This document shows positions 8,589 through 17,116 of a stretch of DNA of 64,000 bases, one piece after another. This DNA comes from Gordonia iterans (GTDB lineage Bacteria > Actinomycetota > Actinomycetes > Mycobacteriales > Mycobacteriaceae): positions 248,001-312,000 of the forward strand of contig NZ_CP027433.1 in NCBI RefSeq assembly GCF_002993285.1. Direction: 5' to 3'. Each line of letters starts with the position of its first letter. Position 1 is the stretch's first letter. Position numbers and translations under genes: made by a program. The notes under the pieces were generated by a model. It worked only from the letters and a program-made list of their open reading frames with translations. It was not told the origin of the DNA and made no database searches.

Positions 8589-9563
8589 ATGTCGAATCAA
8601 GAAGTCGAACTGGTCATCGTCGGGTCCGGTCCCGCCGGATACACCGCGGCGGTCTACGCGGCCCGCGCGGGTCTTGCGCCGAACGTGATCGCGGGCTCGG
8701 TCACCGCGGGCGGTGCGCTGATGACGACGACCGAGGTGGAGAACTTCCCCGGCTTCGTCGATGGCGTGCAGGGGCCGGAGCTGATGGAGTCGATGCGGGC
8801 GCAGGCTGAGCGGTTCGGCGCTCGGATCGTCTACGACGACGCGATTCGCCTCGAGCTCGACGGCGACGTGAAGACCATCGAGACGGGTGCCGGGATGACG
8901 TACCGGGCGCGGGCGGTGATCCTGACGATGGGTTCCGCGTACCGCAAGCTCGGCCTCCCCGAGGAAGAGCGCCTGTCGGGGCACGGGGTGTCGTGGTGCG
9001 CGACCTGCGACGGGTTCTTCTTCCGCGACAAGGAGATCGCCGTGGTCGGTGGCGGGGATTCCGCGATGGAGGAGGCGCTGTTCCTCACCCGGTTCGCATC
9101 GAAAGTCACCGTCGTGCACCGCCGGGACGAGTTCCGAGCGTCGAGAATCATGGCACAGCGCGTGCTGGACGATCCGAAGATCGAGGTCGCCTGGAACAGC
9201 GAGGTCGCCGCGATCCTCGGCGACGAGCAGGTCACCGGGCTCACGCTGCGCGACACGATCACCGGGGCCGAGCGGAGGCTCGACGCGACGGGGGTGTTCG
9301 TCGCGATCGGGCACGACCCGCGCTCCGAGCTCGTGATTGGGCAGGTCGACACCGACGCGGACGGGTACGTGCGGGTCGCGCACCCGTCGACGCGGACGAA
9401 TCTGGCCGGGGTGTTCGCGGCCGGGGATCTCGTCGACCACACGTATCGGCAGGCGATCACCGCCGCGGGCACCGGCTGCGCGGCCGCGCAGGACGCCCAG
9501 CACTACCTGTCGCACCTCGCACCCGCCACCGTTTCCGAGCCTGTTCTGGAGGTCTCCGTATGA
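8589..9563 (+). CDS. trxB: thioredoxin-disulfide reductase of the ars operon (ArsT-type)
   Basis: 324 residues, the usual length. FAD site [18 protein letters not shown] near the N-terminus, redox pair CATC (Cys137/Cys140), NADPH site [15 protein letters not shown], and the C-terminal FAD motif [21 protein letters not shown]. It passes electrons from NADPH to thioredoxin, here the partner encoded next, which recycles thioredoxin-dependent arsenate reductase. It is the first gene of a tightly overlapping operon; its stop overlaps the trxA start (ATGA). Reductases in actinobacterial ars operons have been named ArsT. It is distinct from the housekeeping trxB expected near oriC. Confidence 0.93.
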   Translation: MSNQEVELVIVGSGPAGYTAAVYAARAGLAPNVIAGSVTAGGALMTTTEVENFPGFVDGVQGPELMESMRAQAERFGARIVYDDAIRLELDGDVKTIETGAGMTYRARAVILTMGSAYRKLGLPEEERLSGHGVSWCATCDGFFFRDKEIAVVGGGDSAMEEALFLTRFASKVTVVHRRDEFRASRIMAQRVLDDPKIEVAWNSEVAAILGDEQVTGLTLRDTITGAERRLDATGVFVAIGHDPRSELVIGQVDTDADGYVRVAHPSTRTNLAGVFAAGDLVDHTYRQAITAAGTGCAAAQDAQHYLSHLAPATVSEPVLEVSV

Positions 9564-9886
9564 GCACCGTCACCCCCGTCACCGACGCCACCTTCCAGAC
9601 CGAGGTGCTCGAGTCCGAGCTGCCCGTCGTGGTCGACATTTGGGCGACCTGGTGCGGCCCGTGCAGGGCGATCGCCCCGATCCTGGACCAGCTCGCCGGC
9701 GAGTACGAGGGCCGGGTGAAGATCGTGAAGATCGACGCCGACCAGAACCCCGAGACCGTGACCGCGGCCGGCGTGACCTCGATCCCGACCCTCGGCTTCT
9801 ACCGGAACGGGGAACGTGTCGACGTGCTGATCGGCGCGCACCCGAAACCCGTCTACGTCGCGAAGCTCGAGGAGCTGCTCGCATGA
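9560..9886 (+). CDS. trxA: thioredoxin of the ars operon
   Basis: 108 residues, a single thioredoxin fold with the canonical WCGPC active site (Cys32/Cys35) after VVDIWAT, the cis-Pro segment [13 protein letters not shown], and no signal peptide, so cytoplasmic. It is expected to accept electrons from the upstream reductase and reduce one of the two ArsC proteins encoded downstream. It starts in an ATGA overlap with trxB, and its own stop overlaps the permease start by ATGA. Confidence 0.95.
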   Translation: MSTVTPVTDATFQTEVLESELPVVVDIWATWCGPCRAIAPILDQLAGEYEGRVKIVKIDADQNPETVTAAGVTSIPTLGFYRNGERVDVLIGAHPKPVYVAKLEELLA

Positions 9887-10971
9887 CCGACGCCCTGACC
9901 CGCACCGCCCCGAAACGGCTCTCCACCCTCGACAAGTGGCTGCCGCTCTGGATCGGCCTCGCGATGGTCGCCGGCCTCGTGCTCGGCCGGTTCGTGCCGG
10001 CGCTCTCCGACGCGCTGTCTGCGATGGAGGTCGGCGGGATCTCGGTCCCGATCGGGCTGGGCCTGCTGGTGATGATGTACCCCGTGCTCGCGAAGGTCCG
10101 CTACGACAAGGTCGCAGCCGTCACGGGTGACAAGAAGCTCCTGGTCTCCTCGCTCGTGCTGAACTGGCTCGTCGGGCCCGCGGTGATGTTCGCGCTCGCG
10201 TGGATCTTCCTGCCGGACCTGCCCGAGTACCGGACCGGGCTGATCATTGTCGGTCTCGCCCGCTGCATCGCGATGGTCGTGATCTGGAACGACCTCGCCT
10301 GCGGCGACCGCGAGGCGACCGCGGTGCTCGTCGCGATCAACTCGGTCTTCCAGGTCGTGATGTTCTCGGTGCTGGGCTGGTTCTACCTGACTGTGCTGCC
10401 GGGCTGGCTGGGCCTGGACGCACAGGGACTGGAGATCTCGGTCTGGAAGATCGCGCTGAACGTGCTCGTGTTCCTCGGGATCCCGCTCATCGCGGGCTTC
10501 GCGTCCCGCTTCATCGGCGAGAAGCGCAAGGGGCGCGACTGGTACGAAGAGAAGTTCCTCCCGAGGATCGGGCCGTGGGCGCTCTACGGGCTGCTGTTCA
10601 CGATCGTGCTGCTGTTTGCACTGCAGGGCAACGCGGTGCTGGCGAAGCCTCTCGACGTGGCGCGCATCGCGCTGCCGCTGCTGGTCTACTTCGGCCTGAT
10701 GTGGTTCGCGGGGCTGCTGCTCGGCAAGGGCCTCGGTCTCGGCTACGCACGGTCGACGACGCTGGCGTTCACCGCAGCGGGCAACAACTTCGAGCTCGCC
10801 ATCGCGGTCGCGATCGGCACCTTCGGCGCGGCATCCGGCCAGGCCTTGGCCGGGGTCGTCGGCCCGCTCATCGAAGTGCCCGTGCTCGTGGGCCTGGTCT
10901 ACGTCTCGCTCTGGGCCGCGAAGGCCTGGTTCCACACCGACCCCTACGCCACCGAATCGAGGACGTCATGA
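9883..10971 (+). CDS. acr3: ACR3-family arsenite efflux permease
   Basis: 362 residues and about ten transmembrane segments. The conserved Cys stands in GLARCIAMVVIWNDLACGD and the second signature is TAAGNNFELAIAVAIG, both diagnostic of ACR3 (not ArsB). It exports arsenite across the cytoplasmic membrane using the proton motive force; arsenate must first be reduced by ArsC. Start and stop both form ATGA overlaps with neighbours. In other annotations this gene may be labelled arsB. Confidence 0.95.
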   Translation: MTDALTRTAPKRLSTLDKWLPLWIGLAMVAGLVLGRFVPALSDALSAMEVGGISVPIGLGLLVMMYPVLAKVRYDKVAAVTGDKKLLVSSLVLNWLVGPAVMFALAWIFLPDLPEYRTGLIIVGLARCIAMVVIWNDLACGDREATAVLVAINSVFQVVMFSVLGWFYLTVLPGWLGLDAQGLEISVWKIALNVLVFLGIPLIAGFASRFIGEKRKGRDWYEEKFLPRIGPWALYGLLFTIVLLFALQGNAVLAKPLDVARIALPLLVYFGLMWFAGLLLGKGLGLGYARSTTLAFTAAGNNFELAIAVAIGTFGAASGQALAGVVGPLIEVPVLVGLVYVSLWAAKAWFHTDPYATESRTS

Positions 10972-11972
10972 CCGACACGACCGTCATCTCCGACGCCGAC
11001 GCGTGCGCGCCGTCCACGGCGCACGCGATCGGCACCGAGGCCGCCACGACCGTGGCCGGGGCACTGAAAGCGCTCGCTGACCCGCTGCGGCTGCGGATGC
11101 TCTCGGCGATCGCGACCGACCCGCGCGGCGAGTCCTGCGTGTGCGACCTCGCCGACCTCGCCGAGGTGTCGCAGCCGACTGTTTCCCACCACCTGAAAGT
11201 GCTGAAGGAGACCGGGATGCTGCTGTCCGAGCGGCGCGGCACCTGGGTGTACTACCGCATCGCACCGGGCAAGCAGCGCGCCGTCGCGTCCCTCCTCGAC
11301 GCGTTCGCTCCCGCCGCGGCCGTCACCGACGAACCCGAAGACACCGCGGCACGGGCCGCGGCCCTGCAGCAGATGGACGCCCGCGTGACCCGCCTCGCCG
11401 AGGAACTCGCGGACGAGCTGACCGGGCTGAACCGGGACCTCGTGATCGCGATCGTGCGCGAGTCCTACGCCGGCCTGGTGCGTTCGGCGAAGCTGACGGC
11501 GCACATGATCCCGCTGACCGAACGGTTCGCCCGGCAGCGCCTCGCCGACCTGACGCGGGACCGCTCGGCCGGGGTGCCGCAGGTGTTGTTCGTCTGCGTG
11601 CAGAACGCGGGCCGCTCCCAGCTCGCCGCCGCGATCGTCAACCAGCTCGCCGACGGCCGCGTCGTCGCACGCTCCGCAGGATCCACCCCGGCGTCGGACG
11701 TGCACCCGCACGTGCGCTCGCTGCTCACCGAGATCGAGGGCGAGCAGGAGGCCGAGACGGCGTTCCCGAAGCCGCTCACCGATGACGCCGTGCGCGCGGC
11801 CGACGTGGTGGTCACGATGGGCTGCGGCGACGTCTGCCCGATCATCCCCGGCGTCCGCTACGAGGACTGGGCCGTGGGCGACCCGGCTCTCGCTTCCCCG
11901 GACGGGGTCGACGCGATCCGCCACGATATCGAGGGCCGCGTCCGCGAGCTCCTCGCCACGCTCACCGACTGA
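10968..11972 (+). CDS. ArsR-ArsC fusion: arsenic-sensing repressor joined to arsenate reductase
   Basis: 334 residues in three parts. Residues 25-115: an ArsR/SmtB winged helix with the metalloid site ESCVCDL (Cys57, Cys59) and VSQPTVSHHLKVLKETGML. Residues about 130-200: a helical segment like the three-helix dimerisation region found before ArsC in corynebacterial and mycobacterial enzymes. Residues 205-334: a low-molecular-weight phosphatase-like ArsC with the P-loop CVQNAGRS (210-217) and VVTMGCGDVCP. Gln replaces the usual His in the P-loop. The fusion would both repress the operon and reduce arsenate, probably mycothiol- or thioredoxin-linked. The ATG sits in an ATGA overlap with acr3. 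Confidence 0.9.
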   Translation: MTDTTVISDADACAPSTAHAIGTEAATTVAGALKALADPLRLRMLSAIATDPRGESCVCDLADLAEVSQPTVSHHLKVLKETGMLLSERRGTWVYYRIAPGKQRAVASLLDAFAPAAAVTDEPEDTAARAAALQQMDARVTRLAEELADELTGLNRDLVIAIVRESYAGLVRSAKLTAHMIPLTERFARQRLADLTRDRSAGVPQVLFVCVQNAGRSQLAAAIVNQLADGRVVARSAGSTPASDVHPHVRSLLTEIEGEQEAETAFPKPLTDDAVRAADVVVTMGCGDVCPIIPGVRYEDWAVGDPALASPDGVDAIRHDIEGRVRELLATLTD

Positions 11973-11988
11973 ACGAAAGCGAACAACA

Positions 11989-12393
11989 ATGACTGACCAG
12001 AAGCCTTCCGTCCTCTTCGTCTGCGTCCACAACGCCGGGCGCTCCCAGATGGCCGCCGGCTGGCTCCGCGAGCTCGCAGGCGACCGCGTCGAGGTCCGCT
12101 CCGCCGGATCCATACCCGCCGACCAGATCAACTCCGTCGCCGTCGAGGCGATGCGCGAAGTCGGCATCGACATCACCGCCGAACAGCCGAAAGTGCTCAC
12201 CACCGAAGCGGTGCAGGACTCCGACGTGGTGATCACCATGGGCTGCGGCGACGCGTGCCCGTTCTTCCCCGGCAAGCGCTACGAGGACTGGAAGCTCGAC
12301 GACCCGGCCGGACAGGGCATCGATGCCGTGCGCCCGATCCGGGACGAGATCAAAGGTCGCGTCGAAACGCTGCTGGCGGAACTGCTCGTCTGA
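11989..12393 (+). CDS. arsC: arsenate reductase ArsC (low-molecular-weight phosphatase type)
   Basis: 134 residues. P-loop CVHNAGRSQMA at the N-terminus and VVITMGCGDACPFFPGKRYEDW, with the further catalytic Cys expected of thioredoxin-linked ArsC. It reduces arsenate to arsenite for ACR3. It starts 16 bp after the fusion gene, behind GAAAGCGAAC, and is the last gene of the operon. It is a second, standalone copy of the domain already present in the preceding fusion; the two are clearly diverged, so this is not a recent duplication. Confidence 0.93.
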   Translation: MTDQKPSVLFVCVHNAGRSQMAAGWLRELAGDRVEVRSAGSIPADQINSVAVEAMREVGIDITAEQPKVLTTEAVQDSDVVITMGCGDACPFFPGKRYEDWKLDDPAGQGIDAVRPIRDEIKGRVETLLAELLV

Positions 12394-12408
12394 GGGACTG
12401 CGAGCACG

Positions 12409-12440
12409 GGAGGGGCAGCGGCCAATGGCCCTGCCTCTCC
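12409..12440. terminator. bidirectional hairpin between converging operons
   Basis: GGAGGGGCAGCGGCCA pairs with TGGCCCTGCCTCTCC (one bulged C, one G-T pair), about 14 bp of stem. It lies between the ends of the ars operon (plus) and the cmtR operon (minus), where a shared terminator is expected. Confidence 0.55.
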
Positions 12441-12529
12441 GCTGTGTTTCCGGGTTTCCTGGTCCCTGCGGCGAACACCGATGTGCCGTGAGGCGTGCGC
12501 CATCGATCGCGCTACAGCCCGTTCTTGCT

Positions 12530-12838
12530 CTACCGGGACGCGCCTCGCAGCGCTGCTTCGATCTGCTCCTGCGTAGGCGCTCCGGCGAACCCGTTCCTCG
12601 TCGCATAGACGCGGCACGCGAGCGAGCGGACCGGTGCTGTCGGGAACAGGTCGACGCCGTCGACGAGGATCGTGGGCGAGCCTCCGAACCGGGTGCTTAC
12701 CGCCTCGGCCTCGGTCCGGATCGTGACCAGCTCGACAGGCACGGCCCTGAATCCAAGAGCGTCCAGTGCTGCGCGCGCGTTGGCTTCGGCCACGTCCGTG
12801 TTCGGGCAACCGACAATGTGCAGCAACTCGACCTTCAT
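12530..12838 (-). CDS. small thioredoxin-fold protein of the metal operon
   Basis: 102 residues beginning MKVELLHIVGCPNTDVA. The single CPNT motif after the first strand, a helix, then GGSPTILVDGVDLFP gives a compact thioredoxin-like fold. The closing SLACRVYATRNGFAGAPT adds one more Cys. Similar small proteins are common beside mercury, cadmium and zinc resistance genes and are variously annotated as thioredoxin family or alkylmercury-lyase-like. Their biochemical role is not settled; metal chaperone or thiol redox are both possible. The ATG at 12838 overlaps the lspA stop (ATGA). Confidence 0.75.
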   Translation of the reverse strand: MKVELLHIVGCPNTDVAEANARAALDALGFRAVPVELVTIRTEAEAVSTRFGGSPTILVDGVDLFPTAPVRSLACRVYATRNGFAGAPTQEQIEAALRGASR

Positions 12839-13389
12839 GCGGCATCCTCGAATCGCGCGTCGTTCGACGCCCGGTCCGGGCCTGGCGGGAGAAGGTTCAG
12901 GCAGACCAGGCCGACACCGGCGACGACGAAGACATCGGCGACGTTCCCGACGAACAGGTCGCCGTAGGCGAGGAAGTCCGTGACCTGCCCCTGTCCGAAG
13001 GAGGGCGGGTTCAGGAGCCGGTCGACGAGGTTGCCGACCGCGCCGCCGAGGACCAGGCCCAACGCGGCACCCCACCGCGCGCCACGCAGCCGCACAGCGA
13101 ACACAACTACCGCGATGGCGGCGAGGAGGCCGACGAGGGTGAAGATCCAGGTGGACCCGGAGCCGAGCGAGAACGCGGCTCCGGGGTTGTAGACCAGGGA
13201 CAGGCCGAACAGGTCGCCGACCAGCGGAACCCGCTCGCCAGAAGTCAACTGCGCCACAGCGAGGGCCTTCGACCCCTGATCGAGGGCCACGGCGAGCACG
13301 GCGACCGCGAGGGCGACGCCGAGTGCCCTCCGACCTTTCGGGGAGGGCGGGCTCGTCCCTTCGGCGACGACGGTGCCCTGCGCGGTCAC
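12835..13389 (-). CDS. lspA: signal peptidase II (lipoprotein signal peptidase) of the metal operon
   Basis: 184 residues with four membrane segments and all family motifs: LDQGSK, YNPGAAFSLG, GNLVDR (Asp123) and NVADVFVV (Asp152), the two catalytic aspartates. It cleaves signal peptides of prolipoproteins in the membrane. A plasmid- or island-borne lspA next to a P-type metal ATPase is a recurring arrangement in lead/cadmium resistance loci, while the housekeeping copy lies elsewhere. It overlaps both neighbours by four bases. No lipoprotein gene is seen in the operon, so its substrate is unclear. Confidence 0.92.
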   Translation of the reverse strand: MTAQGTVVAEGTSPPSPKGRRALGVALAVAVLAVALDQGSKALAVAQLTSGERVPLVGDLFGLSLVYNPGAAFSLGSGSTWIFTLVGLLAAIAVVVFAVRLRGARWGAALGLVLGGAVGNLVDRLLNPPSFGQGQVTDFLAYGDLFVGNVADVFVVAGVGLVCLNLLPPGPDRASNDARFEDAA

Positions 13390-15299
13390 GCGATCGACTT
13401 CCTGGTGCGCGCGGCGCGCAGCCCGTTGAGGATCACGATCACCTCGGCGATCTCGTGCACGAGCACCACGGCCGCGAGGCCTAGGACGCCGAACAGGGCC
13501 AGCGGCAGCAGGACGGTGATGATCAGCAGCGACAGGATGATGTTCTGGTTGATGATGTGCCGTCCCCGGCGGGCGTGGTCGAACGCGCGCGGGAGCAGGC
13601 GCAGGTCGTGGCCGGTGAAGGCGACGTCGGCGGACTCGATCGCGGCATCGGAACCGGTCGTGCCCATCGCGATCCCGATGTCCGCCGCGGCGAGGGCGGG
13701 GGCGTCGTTGATGCCGTCGCCGATCATCGCGACCGACCCGTGCTTCTCGCCGAGCTTGGCGATCGCTGAGGCCTTGTCCTCCGGGCGCAGCTCGGCGCGC
13801 ACGTCCTCGATCCCGGCCTGCGCGGCCAGGGCGCGGGCGGTGCGGGCGTTGTCGCCGGTGAGCATGGTCGTCCCGATGCTCTGGGCGGCGAGCGTACGGA
13901 CGACCTCGGGGACTTCGGGGCGCAGCTCGTCGCGGACGCCGATCGCGGCGACCGCGGCGCTGTCGCGGTGCACGATCACGACGGTCATGCCCTGCTCCTC
14001 CAGGCCCGCGACCCGGTCCTTGAGCGGGCCGGCGTCGAGCCAGCGCGGGCTGCCGACCGTGATCCGCGCGCCGTCGAGGGTGCCCTCGATGCCGTGACCG
14101 GCCTGCTCCGTCACGGCCTCCGCCGCGGGCGCACCCGGCGCAGCGGCGGTGATCGCCGCAGCGAGCGGGTGGGTGCTGTGCTTTTCCAGCGCGGCCGCCC
14201 AGGCCAGAGCCTGCGACTCAGTGACGCCGTCGGCAGTGAGCACCGCGGTGACGGCGGGCTCGTTGCGGGTCAGGGTGCCGGTCTTGTCGACGGCGACGTG
14301 ACGGATCACGCCGAACCGCTCGAACACCGCACCGGACTTGATGATCACGCCGAACTTGCTCGCCGCCCCGATCGCGGCGACCACCGTCAGGGGCACGGAG
14401 ATCGCCAGCGCGCACGGCGACGCCGCGACGAGGACCACGAGGGCGCGGGTGACCCACAGCTCCGGGTCGCCGAACAGCGACCCGATGACCGCCACCAGGA
14501 CGGCGAGGATCAGCACGCCGGGCACGAGCGGGCGGGCGATGCGGTCCGCGAGGCGGGCGCGGTCCCCCTTCTCCGCCTGCGCCTGCTCGACCAGCTCCAC
14601 GATCGTGGTCAGCGAGTTGTCGGTGCCCGCCGCGGTCGTCTCGACCTCCAGCGCACCGGCGGTGTTGATCGCCCCGGCCGACACCGCGTCGCCGGGCTCG
14701 ACCTCGACCGGGATCGACTCCCCGGTGATCGCCGACGTATCCAGGCTGGAGCGCCCCGTACGGACGATCCCGTCGGTCGCGATCCGCTCACCCGGACGCA
14801 CCAGCATGACCTGGCCCACGGCGAGATCCTTGGCCGCGACCTCGACCGAGGCCCCGTCCTGGCGGATCGTCGCGGTCTCCGGGACGAGCTTGAGCAGCGC
14901 CCGCAGCCCGCCACGGGCCCGGTCCATCGCCTTGTCCTCCAGGGCCTCGGCGATCGAGTAGAGGAACGCCAGCGCGGCGGCCTCCTCGACGTAGCCGAGG
15001 ATCACTGCGCCGACCGCGCTGATGGTCATCAGCAGGCCGATACCGAGCTTGCCCTGGAACAGCTTGCGGATCGCGCCGGGGGTGAACGTCGACGCGCCTA
15101 GTAACAGGCCGATCCAGAACGCCACCAGCGCCGGGAACTCGAGCCCGGACCACTCCAGGACGAGGCCGATCAGGAAGGCCACGCCGGAGAAGACCGGGAC
15201 CATGATCCCGCGGTCCCGCCACCAGGGGCGCTCCGCCTCCTCGGACTCCTCGCCCACCATGCTCTCCGGCTCGTGCTCGCAGCCACACGCCGCGCTCAC
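13386..15299 (-). CDS. heavy-metal P1B-type ATPase with SPC motif
   Basis: About 637 residues from GTG 15299, which overlaps the cmtR stop. A short N-terminus with ACGCEHEPE replaces the usual metal-binding domains. Actuator TGES (192-195), SPC in the transport helix (294-296), phosphorylation loop DKTGT (Asp338), HP loop KHSTHP, GDGINDAPALAAAD, and HEIAEVIVILN in the last helix. SPC with a His-Glu last helix marks the P1B-4 group (CtpD/CoaT type; Co, Fe, Zn or Cd), unlike CPC in ZntA/CadA. With CmtR as its regulator, Cd or Pb export is a fair guess, but selectivity is inferred. Starts further upstream were rejected because they only extend into cmtR. Confidence 0.9.
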   Translation of the reverse strand: MSAACGCEHEPESMVGEESEEAERPWWRDRGIMVPVFSGVAFLIGLVLEWSGLEFPALVAFWIGLLLGASTFTPGAIRKLFQGKLGIGLLMTISAVGAVILGYVEEAAALAFLYSIAEALEDKAMDRARGGLRALLKLVPETATIRQDGASVEVAAKDLAVGQVMLVRPGERIATDGIVRTGRSSLDTSAITGESIPVEVEPGDAVSAGAINTAGALEVETTAAGTDNSLTTIVELVEQAQAEKGDRARLADRIARPLVPGVLILAVLVAVIGSLFGDPELWVTRALVVLVAASPCALAISVPLTVVAAIGAASKFGVIIKSGAVFERFGVIRHVAVDKTGTLTRNEPAVTAVLTADGVTESQALAWAAALEKHSTHPLAAAITAAAPGAPAAEAVTEQAGHGIEGTLDGARITVGSPRWLDAGPLKDRVAGLEEQGMTVVIVHRDSAAVAAIGVRDELRPEVPEVVRTLAAQSIGTTMLTGDNARTARALAAQAGIEDVRAELRPEDKASAIAKLGEKHGSVAMIGDGINDAPALAAADIGIAMGTTGSDAAIESADVAFTGHDLRLLPRAFDHARRGRHIINQNIILSLLIITVLLPLALFGVLGLAAVVLVHEIAEVIVILNGLRAARTRKSIA

Positions 15300-15655
15300 T
15301 CGCCCGCCCTCGTCGCGCAGCAGCCCGGCACCGTGCACTCGGCGTCGACGCACGGCGCGTGCTCATCGACCGCGAGGGTCACGTCCACCAGCGCCGTCAG
15401 CGCCGCCGCCAGGTGCGGGTCCGCGATCTCGTAGCGGGTCTGCCGACCCTCGGGCTCGGCGACCACGATCCCGCAGTCGCGTAGGCAGGTCAGGTGGTTC
15501 GACACGTTCGAGCGCGTCAGCTCCAGCTCGCGAGAGAGCACGGCCGGGTAGCTCGGGCCAACGAGCAAGGTCATCAGGATCCGGGAGCGCGTCGGGTCCG
15601 CCATGGCCCGGCCGAGCCGGTTCATGACGTCGAGGCGAGAAGCAATGGTCAGCAT
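15296..15655 (-). CDS. cmtR: CmtR-type Cd(II)/Pb(II)-sensing repressor
   Basis: 119 residues, an ArsR/SmtB winged helix: RLGRAMADPTRSRIL, LTRSNVSNHLTCLRDCGIV, EGRQTRYEIADPHL. Cys57 and Cys61 in the recognition helix and Cys102 near the C-terminus fall at exactly the positions that bind metal in M. tuberculosis CmtR (Cys57, Cys61, Cys102). A Cys-rich tail (ECTVPGCC) is extra. It represses its own operon (ATPase, lspA, thioredoxin-like) until Cd or Pb binds. The ATG at 15655 lies 7-8 nt after a -10 box, giving an almost leaderless transcript. The longer open frame upstream has no support. Confidence 0.93.
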   Translation of the reverse strand: MLTIASRLDVMNRLGRAMADPTRSRILMTLLVGPSYPAVLSRELELTRSNVSNHLTCLRDCGIVVAEPEGRQTRYEIADPHLAAALTALVDVTLAVDEHAPCVDAECTVPGCCATRAGE

Positions 15656-15662
15656 GCACTGA

Positions 15663-15668
15663 ACTATA
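15663..15668 (-). promoter_or_regulatory. -10 box and probable operator of the cmtR operon
   Basis: Read on the minus strand, TATAGT lies 7 bases before the cmtR ATG, within TGGCTGTATAGTTCAGTGC, the most AT-rich spot nearby. A CmtR operator is expected to overlap such a promoter; the partial dyad here is suggestive only. Confidence 0.45.
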
Positions 15669-15702
15669 CAGCCAGCACTGACCTGAACCAAGGGTAGTGA
15701 AC

Positions 15703-17034
15703 CTACGATGCCGAACCCACGCCGAGTTGGATGAGCTGCGGGGCCGGCGCGCAGCACGATCCCGCGCTGGCGGACTCGTCCGGCGCATCGAAGAGCCCCG
15801 AGCCGCCGCACACGCCCGTGTCGGGCAGAACGAGGTCCACCCGTTCCGCGGCCTCGCGGTCCCCGGCGATCGCGGCGACGACGCTGCGCACCTGCTCGAA
15901 CCCGGTCAGGGCGAGGAACGTCGGCGCACGGCCGTAGGACTTCGCTCCCACGATGTAGAACCCCGGCTCGGGCTGCTCGAGGTCGGCCGCGCCGGTGGCC
16001 CGGACGGAGCCGCAGGAGTGCACGTTCGGGTCGACCTCCGCAGCGATCTTCGACGGGGCCTGCAGGCGCATGTCGAGGTCGAGACGGATCTCAGAGAGGA
16101 AGGACAGGTCGGGACGGAAGCCGGTGGCGACGAAGACCCGAGCGGCAGGCGCGAGCCGGCGGCCGTCCTCTGCCACCAGCACCGCCTCGCCGGCGGCGAG
16201 GACGACCTGCTCGGTGCGGAACCCGGTCACGAGGTCCACGAGGCCGTCCTCGACGGCCTTCTTCGCGCGCTGGCCCAGCGCTCCGCGCTGCGGCAGTTCG
16301 TCGGCGCTGCCGCCGCCGAAGGTGTTGCCGACCGTGCCGCGGCGCAGCACCCAGGTGATCCGCGTCCCCGGCTCGCGCTTGGCCACCCGCGACAGGATCC
16401 CGATCGTGGTCGCGGCGGAATGGCCGTTGCCAACGACCACGACGTGCTGGCCAGCCAGGGCACTGGCGTCCTCGATCGCGGGCATGCGGTGCTCCAGGAG
16501 GCCTGCGTCTGTCGCTGCGCTCTCGCCGAGGGCAGGGAGCCCGTCAGCTCCGGCGGGGCTCGGTGTGCGCCAGGTGCCCGAGGCGTCGATCACGGCACTC
16601 GCTTCGATCCGCTCCTCGGTGCCGTCCGCGCGCTCGACGTGGACGACGAAGGGCTGCTCGGCGCGGCCGTCGTCGACGGAGAGGTCGCGGCCCTTGCGGC
16701 CTACGCCGACGACCCGCGCTCCGTAGCGCACGCGGTCGCCGAGGGCCTCTGCGAGGGGTGCGAGGTACTGCTCGATCCACTGCGCGCCGGTCGGGTAGCC
16801 CTGCGTCGGGGCCGACCATCCGGTCGGCTCCAGTAGGTGTCGCGAGGCAGCATCAGTGAGCTCGGTCCACGGCGAGAACAGGCGCACGTGGCCCCACTCG
16901 GCCACGGCCGAGGCGGTGGCGTCGCCGGACTCCAGGACGATTGGGTCGAGCCCGCGCTCGATCAGGTGGGCTGCGGCGGCCAGTCCCTGCGGACCGGCCC
17001 CGATGACGACGACGGGATTCACTGCGACCTCCAT
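15703..17034 (-). CDS. arsO: ArsO-like FAD-dependent monooxygenase/oxidoreductase
   Basis: 443 residues. FAD motif VVVIGAGPQGLAAAAHL at the N-terminus, RLFSPWTE, a central NADPH motif HVVVVGNGHSAATTIG, and ATGFRPD near the second FAD contact. It ends with a Cys-rich tail including CGGSG and SCCAP. Flavoproteins of this type are regular members of actinobacterial ars clusters and are called ArsO; the reaction is not well defined (a flavin monooxygenase acting on arsenicals has been proposed). It is divergent from arsR at 17117 across an 82-bp gap with an ArsR-type operator. cmtR follows 47 bp downstream, so some read-through into the cmtR operon is possible. Confidence 0.8.
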   Translation of the reverse strand: MEVAVNPVVVIGAGPQGLAAAAHLIERGLDPIVLESGDATASAVAEWGHVRLFSPWTELTDAASRHLLEPTGWSAPTQGYPTGAQWIEQYLAPLAEALGDRVRYGARVVGVGRKGRDLSVDDGRAEQPFVVHVERADGTEERIEASAVIDASGTWRTPSPAGADGLPALGESAATDAGLLEHRMPAIEDASALAGQHVVVVGNGHSAATTIGILSRVAKREPGTRITWVLRRGTVGNTFGGGSADELPQRGALGQRAKKAVEDGLVDLVTGFRTEQVVLAAGEAVLVAEDGRRLAPAARVFVATGFRPDLSFLSEIRLDLDMRLQAPSKIAAEVDPNVHSCGSVRATGAADLEQPEPGFYIVGAKSYGRAPTFLALTGFEQVRSVVAAIAGDREAAERVDLVLPDTGVCGGSGLFDAPDESASAGSCCAPAPQLIQLGVGSAS

Positions 17035-17081
17035 GCATTGACGTTCTTCGATGTGAGACAGGAACGATCTTGAGGCTCATA

Positions 17082-17097
17082 TCGACAGATGTCAATA
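17082..17097. promoter_or_regulatory. ArsR operator between arsO and arsR
   Basis: TCGACAGATGTCAATA, in the divergent arsO/arsR gap, matches the box before the ars operon at 8566. A weaker partial copy (TTCGATGTGAGACAG) lies at about 17047-17061. One repressor could thus control both divergent genes and the distant operon. Confidence 0.6.
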
Positions 17098-17116
17098 CGT
17101 CGGGCAGAATGGAGCC

